A stretch of DNA of 37,343 bases from an uncultured Bacteroidales bacterium (lineage in GTDB: Bacteria > Bacteroidota > Bacteroidia > Bacteroidales > Paludibacteraceae). The stretch is from contig CAKVBV010000017.1 in NCBI GenBank assembly GCA_934725535.1, forward strand, positions 1 through 37,343. The letters are read 5' to 3'. The notes beneath the pieces are model-generated. The model was not told where the DNA came from and ran no database searches. It worked only from the letters and a program-made list of their open reading frames with translations. A program made the translations under genes and the position numbers. Each line of letters starts with the position of its first letter. The first letter of the stretch is position 1. This document shows, piece after piece, positions 32,568-37,343 of this stretch.

Positions 32568-33962
32568 ATGAGCAAAAGAACAATATGGATGTACATTTTC
32601 CTTGGAATGTACGCAGTCGGCGTATGGGCGCAGACGAATGCCTACCAACCCAAACAAGAGGAAGGGCAAAAGTCACCCACATTGTACTATGCCGTCAAAG
32701 GTGGGAATATCATGGCGCGCAAGTTGGCAGAGAATGTCACCGGTTCGTATGATTTTGGGGTATCGGCAGGAGAGCATGCGTTTAATCTGCTATTCGCTGA
32801 TTCGACACTTTATATCATAGATGCCGGGAAACAATTTACGCGTCTCGCAGATAGCATTGATATCAATAACAATACCTTAGGTGATGGACTTATACGCGCC
32901 ATGGCTGCGGATGGTTCTTCTGTAGATACATTGCTCATCTGCAAAGGAAGACCCGCCTACCAAGACCCATACTATGGATACATAGAAGGGACTGATTTGT
33001 ATTTTGCAGACCGAAATACGGGTGTATTTCGCATCCAAGTAGATGCACGTAACTTGTATTGGAGCAAGGGATGGAGTCCTTACTATTTCCAAAATAAGCA
33101 GTTGGGATATTATTCTCGTGGAATAGCGTATGGAGCAATCAATAGTTGCATTGGGAAAGTGGAAGGATTATGGTATTGGGGCAAAACATATAACGGTTGT
33201 GGTATATGGCGATTTACAGATAGTGACATATTGCCCGATACAGAATCATACTACAAGCCTTGGGTATCTAAACCTGAAGCAGGAGAGATACTGATTGGTA
33301 TATACTGTACTGTATGTCCAAAATCATTTGTATATGATAGCCAACGTCAGATATTCTATTTCTCGCTTTACGGAGAAGCCGCCGGCGTATATGGCATTTC
33401 AATGAGTGACATTGACCTATTGCACTACGTCAATGACACGAATCAATTGAAGGCTTATCGGATAGATAGTGAGGTGCCCATTAACCCCATTACAGAAGAT
33501 AATAAGGGTGAAGGCTCTGTTGGAGAGTATATCGGCATTTGCCAAATGGCATTGGATGAGTCAACAGGCGACGTGTACTTTGGATATCGTTCTGCGAACC
33601 CAGAAGAGACAGGATTATACCGCTACGATGCAATACAGAAAAGAATAAGCCTTATCCCCGATACCAAAGGCGTGGAAATATATGGTGTAGTCATTGACAA
33701 CAGAAGGACATCTCTATTTACAGCCATTCAATCACCTGAAACAGGCACAAGTTTGTCGGTCTATCCCAACCCGACTGGGGAGGTCTTATTGGTGGACGGA
33801 GCCGTTGAGGATAGTCACATGAGCATCTATTCCTTGAGCGGCAACCTCGTATTGACACAGACTGCCGTCCATGGTACCAACAAGATAGATGTAACCACTC
33901 TGCCCAACGGGCTTTATATTCTCCGCTTGGGCAGCGAAACGTTTAAGTTTACAAAACAATGA
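32568..33962 (+). CDS. Secreted beta-propeller-like protein with a T9SS type A sorting domain
   Basis: 464 residues. Signal peptide MSKRTIWMYIFLGMYAVGVWAQ. Central repeats of Tyr/Gly/Asp-rich strands (LYIIDAGKQFTRL, DLYFADRNTGVFRIQVDARN, GDVYFGYRSANPEETGLYRY) suggest a beta-propeller of unknown ligand. The C-terminus is a clear T9SS sorting domain: SLSVYPNPTGEVLLV, MSIYSLSGNLVL, LPNGLYILRLGSETFKFTK. It begins 56 bp after argS and ends just before a decayed argS 3' copy, so it is an insertion at the argS/hflX junction. It is clearly more AT-rich than argS. No consensus promoter is visible; argS readthrough is possible. Confidence 0.88.
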   Translation: MSKRTIWMYIFLGMYAVGVWAQTNAYQPKQEEGQKSPTLYYAVKGGNIMARKLAENVTGSYDFGVSAGEHAFNLLFADSTLYIIDAGKQFTRLADSIDINNNTLGDGLIRAMAADGSSVDTLLICKGRPAYQDPYYGYIEGTDLYFADRNTGVFRIQVDARNLYWSKGWSPYYFQNKQLGYYSRGIAYGAINSCIGKVEGLWYWGKTYNGCGIWRFTDSDILPDTESYYKPWVSKPEAGEILIGIYCTVCPKSFVYDSQRQIFYFSLYGEAAGVYGISMSDIDLLHYVNDTNQLKAYRIDSEVPINPITEDNKGEGSVGEYIGICQMALDESTGDVYFGYRSANPEETGLYRYDAIQKRISLIPDTKGVEIYGVVIDNRRTSLFTAIQSPETGTSLSVYPNPTGEVLLVDGAVEDSHMSIYSLSGNLVLTQTAVHGTNKIDVTTLPNGLYILRLGSETFKFTKQ

Positions 33963-33967
33963 GTACT

Positions 33968-34018
33968 ATCCGCAGTGCGATGTCACTGCGGGGTATTGAG
34001 GATCCGAACTGGATGTAG
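33968..34018 (+). pseudogene. Duplicated argS 3' end, copy B
   Basis: 51 bp aligning without gaps to argS 32461-32511 at about 84 percent identity. It still reads IRSAMSLRGIEDPNWM and a stop at the same position as the argS terminus IRSAMSLLGIEVPDRM. Confidence 0.85.
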
Positions 34019-34029
34019 GACAAACGCCC

Positions 34030-34272
34030 TAAAAAAAACATAAGTTCGATATAACGAAAACAGATGGAACAAAACCTGTAAAACCAAACAAAACTGTATC
34101 TTGCGGCACCAACATGTGCCGCGCTTATGACAAATATGACCCAAATTTATTCAAAACAGGGACTAATAGACATTATGGAGACTTTTTTGAACGGACGACT
34201 ACGCCGTATTATCACAAATTAACCGTGAAAGTCCATCGTCTCTATTATATCGAACTGACATTAAAAAAAACA
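34030..34272. mobile_element. Probable 221-bp MITE with an 11-bp target duplication
   Basis: Inverted ends AGTTCGATATAA (34043-34054) and TTATATCGAACT (34245-34256) are perfect 12-bp matches. The direct repeat TAAAAAAAACA flanks them at 34030-34040 and 34262-34272, as a target duplication would. The interior holds a hairpin GCGGCAC / GTGCCGC and no believable gene. Removing the element and one repeat restores a normal distance of about 22 bp between argS copy B and the following terminator. The A-rich duplication is low in complexity, which limits confidence. Confidence 0.65.
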
Positions 34273-34275
34273 AAC

Positions 34276-34308
34276 AAAGCCCTCTTGACAACGCGTCCGG
34301 AGGGCTTT
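34276..34308 (-). terminator. Terminator T1 beside the hflX 3' remnant
   Basis: AAAGCCCTC / GAGGGCTTT stem; on the minus strand it is followed by GTTTGTTTTTTTTAA. The loop contains GACAACGCGTC, shared with T2 at 34543 (GACAACTCGTC). Confidence 0.88.
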
Positions 34309-34311
34309 GCT

Positions 34312-34470
34312 TTATTCGTACTTCTGAAACAGGAAATCGTTGTACGGGTAACGCCGGATATGAATGGCTTTGATGCGGTCGTAAAGCAGCGACTTGAGGG
34401 CGTCGATATTGGTCTTGTCCGCAGCGGAAATGAAGATGCAGTCGTCGTGCAACTTCGCCATCCACGTCCG
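34312..34470 (-). pseudogene. Duplicated hflX 3' end
   Basis: Minus-strand sequence reads TWMAKLHDDCIFISAADKTN and onward to a stop at 34314-34312. Its last 150 bp match the true hflX end at 37194-37343 at about 142 of 150 bases. The frame fails four codons further upstream (stop within AATTGAAAT), where argS copy C begins on the other strand. Confidence 0.88.
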
Positions 34471-34480
34471 ATTTCAATTT

Positions 34481-34520
34481 GATGTTGCTATTAGGTATTG
34501 AGATGCTGTACAGAATGTAG
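34481..34520 (+). pseudogene. Duplicated argS 3' end, copy C
   Basis: 40 bp aligning to argS 32472-32511 at 30 of 40 bases, mostly with third-position and transition changes. It reads MLLLGIEMLYRM and a stop, against MSLLGIEVPDRM. Confidence 0.72.
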
Positions 34521-34542
34521 AATATCGTTACATAAGAATAGC

Positions 34543-34577
34543 AAAAGCCCCTTCGACAACTCGTCAAAAGGGCTTTT
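34543..34577. terminator. Terminator T2, related to T1
   Basis: AAAAGCCC / GGGCTTTT with an inner GAC/GTC pair. It has the same spacing (about 22 bp) after argS copy C that T1 would have after copy B without the MITE. T-rich on both sides, so possibly bidirectional. Confidence 0.8.
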
Positions 34578-34627
34578 CTTAAATACTCTATCTAATCGTA
34601 TGTATCAGATAGTAATATAAGTACCCA

Positions 34628-35266
34628 TCATCTGACTTGTTCAAAGACAACATCATCAATAGTCATTTCTTGATTGCCCCGAGTCATAAATCCGAATCCT
34701 GTATAAGAAAGAGTAGGTATGTAGCGCAATTTGAATACAGGGACATCTTGCATTGTCAGCGTCAGAGTTCCTTCTGTACTTTCCAGTATCAATTCATAAA
34801 ACTGCCCTTTCTTGAGTTTCGGATAAGAGAAACCCTGTGTAAAACTACCGACCAATTCATTGTCTTCCCATCTTTGGAAATATATCTTCTTGTTTTCCTC
34901 CACAATGACTATCGCATAATATGTCCCTTCATCTCTCAGATTGAACAGAATACCACACGGAGTTTTGTCATTTTTGTAACGGAAATGAGTAGTGATTTTG
35001 AAGGGTTTCTTTACATCAAGTGGAGCATAGCAAGTGGATATTGCGGGATCATAAATAACCTTATCTGTCCAAATATCTGTATGTACTTCAGAATGTAAGG
35101 TAAGGACACCGTTAGCAATGAAAAATTTGAGATTGCTAGGGTTGTCAAAAGTACATTCTGTCCATTCCAGGGAGTTGGAATCAAAGTTTTCAACAAATTG
35201 TTGTGCCGAAATGTTTGCAGTACAAGTCATCGCAAGTGCTGCAAGAATTACAAAATTCTTTTTCAT
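34628..35266 (-). CDS. Secreted lectin-like (concanavalin-type) protein of unknown function
   Basis: 212 residues with signal peptide MKKNFVILAALAMTCTANISAQ. The strands FVENFDSNSLEWTECTFDN, KITTHFRYKNDKTPCGILFN, YYAIVIVEENKKIYFQRWED and a closing MTIDDVVFEQV follow the jelly-roll pattern of DUF1080/LamG-like domains. No lipobox. Last gene of a three-gene minus-strand operon. AT-rich relative to argS and hflX, fitting acquisition. It may bind a glycan or peptide at the surface; not tested by any visible active site. Confidence 0.8.
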   Translation of the reverse strand: MKKNFVILAALAMTCTANISAQQFVENFDSNSLEWTECTFDNPSNLKFFIANGVLTLHSEVHTDIWTDKVIYDPAISTCYAPLDVKKPFKITTHFRYKNDKTPCGILFNLRDEGTYYAIVIVEENKKIYFQRWEDNELVGSFTQGFSYPKLKKGQFYELILESTEGTLTLTMQDVPVFKLRYIPTLSYTGFGFMTRGNQEMTIDDVVFEQVR

Positions 35267-35298
35267 AAAGAGATAAATTAAAAGTTAATGAATGATTA

Positions 35299-36006
35299 TT
35301 ATAAAGAATGAACCTTACCAATTCGAGTCTGCAACTCTTCAAGTAGAGGTTCGTACTCTTTGGCTATTCTGTCCACTTCCTCAAATTCGCCGTGCATTGC
35401 AGATGCGGCGGCAGCGACTTCCGATGATACTTTTATTTGAAAAGCCACACGGTCAGGAGTGGATATGTCACGAATGGTTACTCGATTACGCATCTGCATT
35501 CCAGACATTTGGAAAGTTTTATACTGCCAAGGTGTTTGTACATAGCCGCCATACACGTCTGTCATTGCAATCTCATCAAAGTAATTCAGCAATATCTGGT
35601 GCAGGAGTTTCCATGCGGGTTTTACATCTACTTTGTTATCGTCTGTAATTGTATAATATAAGGAGTCAATATCAATAGTGATATACTTGTTTACAATTCC
35701 TGAATATGCTGTGGTTCGATAATATCCGTCTTGTTGCATCGTATAAGAAACTGCATTCCGTTCATCTTCTCCATAGAATTTGGTATTTATGGTTTTATAG
35801 CCTTCATACTCAATTCTAATGATAGCGATATTGCCTTTTGGGGGGCGCACAAAAGAGCCGGAACCATACGCCAAGAACTGGCTATTCACATAGATGGACG
35901 CCTCAGCAGGCAATACTGAGATGTCAATCATTTTCTGCTTTTTTGCCTCCATAGGCATGGTAGCACACAATAGCATAATGCTACCTAATAATAACACTTT
36001 TTTCAT
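35299..36006 (-). CDS. Secreted protein with a PEGA-like domain
   Basis: 235 residues with a signal peptide (MKKVLLLGSIMLLCATMPME). Residues about 26-90 resemble a PEGA domain: ISVLPAEASIYVNSQFLAYG, then GNIAIIRIEYEGYKTINTKF. The C-terminal part (YFDEIAMTDVYGGYVQTPW) is unfamiliar. PEGA domains are short beta folds found in surface proteins. The gene lies 19 bp after the small lipoprotein gene and 32 bp before the lectin-like gene, so the three are probably co-expressed. Confidence 0.78.
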   Translation of the reverse strand: MKKVLLLGSIMLLCATMPMEAKKQKMIDISVLPAEASIYVNSQFLAYGSGSFVRPPKGNIAIIRIEYEGYKTINTKFYGEDERNAVSYTMQQDGYYRTTAYSGIVNKYITIDIDSLYYTITDDNKVDVKPAWKLLHQILLNYFDEIAMTDVYGGYVQTPWQYKTFQMSGMQMRNRVTIRDISTPDRVAFQIKVSSEVAAAASAMHGEFEEVDRIAKEYEPLLEELQTRIGKVHSL

Positions 36007-36025
36007 TATTGTTGTATTTGTTTGA

Positions 36026-36328
36026 TTAATAACTCGAATGAAATTTAGTCACGCTCTGCGACTTTCTGAGCCCTTTAGGAAGGTCTATTTCATAATAGGT
36101 TTGCTCATTTCGAAGATATACTCGCTCTTGGTGAATGGTAACACTACTACGAACTAACGCCACATCTATATAAGATACACCATGCGGGACATTATAAATG
36201 ACAGGGGGTGTCCCATAGTTTACATCATCAATGACGACTTGGATGTCGGGTTCATTGCATGCGAGTTGAATTGTTGTTGAACAACTCACAAGGCAAAGAA
36301 AGAATAGATAGTAAAACAATCGTTTCAT
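36026..36328 (-). CDS. Small PEGA-like lipoprotein
   Basis: 100 residues from the ATG at 36328; an ATG 18 bp further upstream gives MILINC before the signal peptide and is less likely. MKRLFYYLFFLCLVSCSTTI has a good lipobox (LVSC). The rest (DIQVVIDDVNYGTPPVIYNV, then YIDVALVRSSVTIHQERVYL) resembles a single PEGA-type module like the next gene's. First gene of the three-gene operon. No consensus promoter found directly upstream. Confidence 0.78.
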   Translation of the reverse strand: MKRLFYYLFFLCLVSCSTTIQLACNEPDIQVVIDDVNYGTPPVIYNVPHGVSYIDVALVRSSVTIHQERVYLRNEQTYYEIDLPKGLRKSQSVTKFHSSY

Positions 36329-36440
36329 ACAATTAATAAGTATCATTGCCTACTCTTTGTGCGGATTTTCGGCATTACTCCGTTTTTGTTTATCTGATAC
36401 CTTAATGCGAAAGGTGACCTACGGATATAAAAAGAGCGTG

Positions 36441-36597
36441 AAACTTGTTTGCTTCAATCTGGGTTCTTTAGGATTCTGGACTACCTCTTTTATCCAAATA
36501 TCTACCGACAAGGCTCACGCTTACGCATGAGCATTATAAAAGCCTTGTCTTGGATAAAAGATTCTATAAATTGTCCAGATTTAAAGAACCCAAGTTT
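36441..36597. other. Long imperfect inverted repeat (large hairpin)
   Basis: Four perfect arm pairs in order: GGGTTCTTTA / TAAAGAACCC, TCTGGAC / GTCCAGA, CTTTTATCCAA / TTGGATAAAAG, GACAAGGCT / AGCCTTGTC, plus an outer AAACTTG / CAAGTTT. That is 44 base pairs across about 157 bp. No gene is supported between 36347 and 36700. It could be a MITE or a structured RNA. Confidence 0.8.
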
Positions 36598-36700
36598 TAA
36601 GCTATAATGCTTATTCTTTGTTATATGTCTGTACTGCTTTTACAGAGTTTGATGTTTCATAGGCAAAATGAGTTTGATGTTTCTATTCCATTTTTTCAGA

Positions 36701-37015
36701 TTATCTACCATAAGGTTGTGTCAGTTGCGAAAGTAGTGCATCAGACACGGCTTTACCTCCTAATTGTTGCATTGCATAATCACATCTACTAATTTCATTA
36801 CGACACTTCGCCATTAGTTGTTGCCTATCTTCTGAAATAAGGCTAAACATATTGAGATTAAGGCTTTGCAAAAGATTACAACAATATGCTCTATATTGTA
36901 GGATAGAGTATGCATCTGTCGCGGATTTCAATTTCGTAAGGTATTCCGTTACTTCCCGTGTTCTGCTATCTTGAAGCAAATTAGCCTTGATGACAAATTC
37001 TAACAAATCGTTCAT
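36701..37015 (-). CDS. Small predicted cytoplasmic helical protein, unknown
   Basis: 104 residues with no signal peptide or membrane segment. The composition is strongly helical (TREVTEYLTKLKSATDAYSI, RQQLMAKCRNEISRCDYAMQ) with four Cys. I do not recognise a family. Expression is supported by a perfect minus-strand promoter at 37049-37080 and a 27-nt leader. It is AT-rich and lies between the T2 terminator and hflX, so it was probably brought in with the neighbouring three-gene operon, though a 350-bp gap with a large hairpin separates them. Confidence 0.72.
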   Translation of the reverse strand: MNDLLEFVIKANLLQDSRTREVTEYLTKLKSATDAYSILQYRAYCCNLLQSLNLNMFSLISEDRQQLMAKCRNEISRCDYAMQQLGGKAVSDALLSQLTQPYGR

Positions 37016-37048
37016 AGAAAATCCTATCTATTATTGAAAACTCGAGTG

Positions 37049-37080
37049 CAAAATTACGACTTTTATGGCATATTCACAAA
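37049..37080 (-). promoter_or_regulatory. Promoter of the small helical-protein gene
   Basis: On the minus strand TTTG (37080-37077), 20 nt, TAATTTTG (37056-37049); an exact consensus match. Confidence 0.85.
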
Positions 37081-37193
37081 TAAAGGACTACTTTTTATGA
37101 GTTTCTAACCTGCTAACCTATTTCATCACTCAAAGGAAGAAACTATAAGATTTTATCAAATAGTTACATTAAGAAGCGAGAGAGAATGCTATA

Positions 37194-37343
37194 CTATTCG
37201 TACTTCTGAAACAGGAAATCGTTGTATGGATACCGTTGAATATGAATGGCTTTGATGCGGTCGTAGAGCAGCGACTTGAGGGCGTCGATATTGGTCTTGT
37301 CCGCAGCGGAAATGAAGATGCAGTCGTCGTGCAACTTCGCCAT
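37194..37343 (-). CDS. hflX: HflX GTPase, C-terminal end only (cut by right edge)
   Basis: The last 49 codons and stop of a minus-strand gene that begins beyond the window. MAKLHDDCIFISAADKTNID, then LKSLLYDRIKAIHIQRYPYN and DFLFQKYE, match the end of the GTPase domain (ISA is the G5 motif) and the short C-terminal tail of HflX. HflX is a ribosome-splitting GTPase used in stress. It converges on argS. A near-identical copy of this end lies at 34312-34470. The identification rests on 49 residues. Confidence 0.85.
   Translation of the reverse strand: MAKLHDDCIFISAADKTNIDALKSLLYDRIKAIHIQRYPYNDFLFQKYE

Noticed and set aside
34114..34482. 122-codon plus-strand frame
   Set aside because: It runs through the MITE, terminator T1 and the antisense of the hflX remnant, so it is a chance frame.

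Overview
The window is bacterial and almost certainly from the order Bacteroidales (Bacteroidota). The evidence is a SusC/SusD pair, secreted proteins with type IX secretion (T9SS) C-terminal sorting domains, an Mpi-type serine invertase, a VirE/DUF3987 primase-like gene, and a repeated Bacteroides-type promoter: TTTG (or a close match), exactly 20 nt, then TAnnTTTG. I count seven such promoters with a full or near-full -33 box, and a few weaker ones. T9SS argues against genera that lack it, but I cannot name a genus.

Layout. 1-5991: end of a glycan-uptake operon (susC cut by the left edge, susD, SusE/F-like surface lipoprotein, terminator). 6000-9100: accessory region with an intact RHH/PIN-type toxin-antitoxin pair bracketed by decayed copies of a second toxin-antitoxin pair, then an ATPase_2/DUF234 gene bracketed by a duplicated hairpin element and followed by 33-bp repeats. 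9400-10215: tRNA-Pro(UGG), the signal recognition particle RNA on the minus strand, and AT-rich repeats. 10225-11625: RecD-like SF1 helicase. 11789-15810: minus-strand cassette (OB-fold DUF3127 protein, VirE/DUF3987 protein, small conserved protein), with a 36-bp inverted repeat around the first two genes, an iteron-like cluster and a very AT-rich tract. 15869-21904: envelope lipoprotein, OmpA-family protein with thrombospondin-type repeats, yebC and rsmG. 22248-24329: MBL-fold hydrolase, DUF2238-like membrane protein, Mpi-like invertase. 24608-27368: minus-strand operon of two secreted proteins, one sharing two modules with the SusE/F-like lipoprotein. 27337-27750: palindromic REP-like copies and an 11-bp tandem repeat. 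27855-32511: nadC, aminopeptidase P and argS. 32568-37343: a heavily rearranged argS/hflX convergent junction.

The most striking part is that junction. Two extra decayed copies of the argS 3' end, two related terminators and an extra copy of the hflX 3' end lie between intact argS and the hflX gene at the right edge, with foreign-looking genes between them (one T9SS cargo gene on plus; three small secreted proteins and one further small protein on minus). A probable 221-bp MITE sits in one terminator A-tract. The toxin-antitoxin and ATPase loci show the same theme on a smaller scale: a complete cassette between duplicated gene ends or terminator hairpins.

Functionally the window joins glycan capture and surface display (SusCDE, T9SS cargo, OmpA), ordinary housekeeping (SRP RNA, tRNA, yebC, rsmG, nadC, argS, hflX) and several accessory cassettes. 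No database search was possible; family names come from motif recognition.
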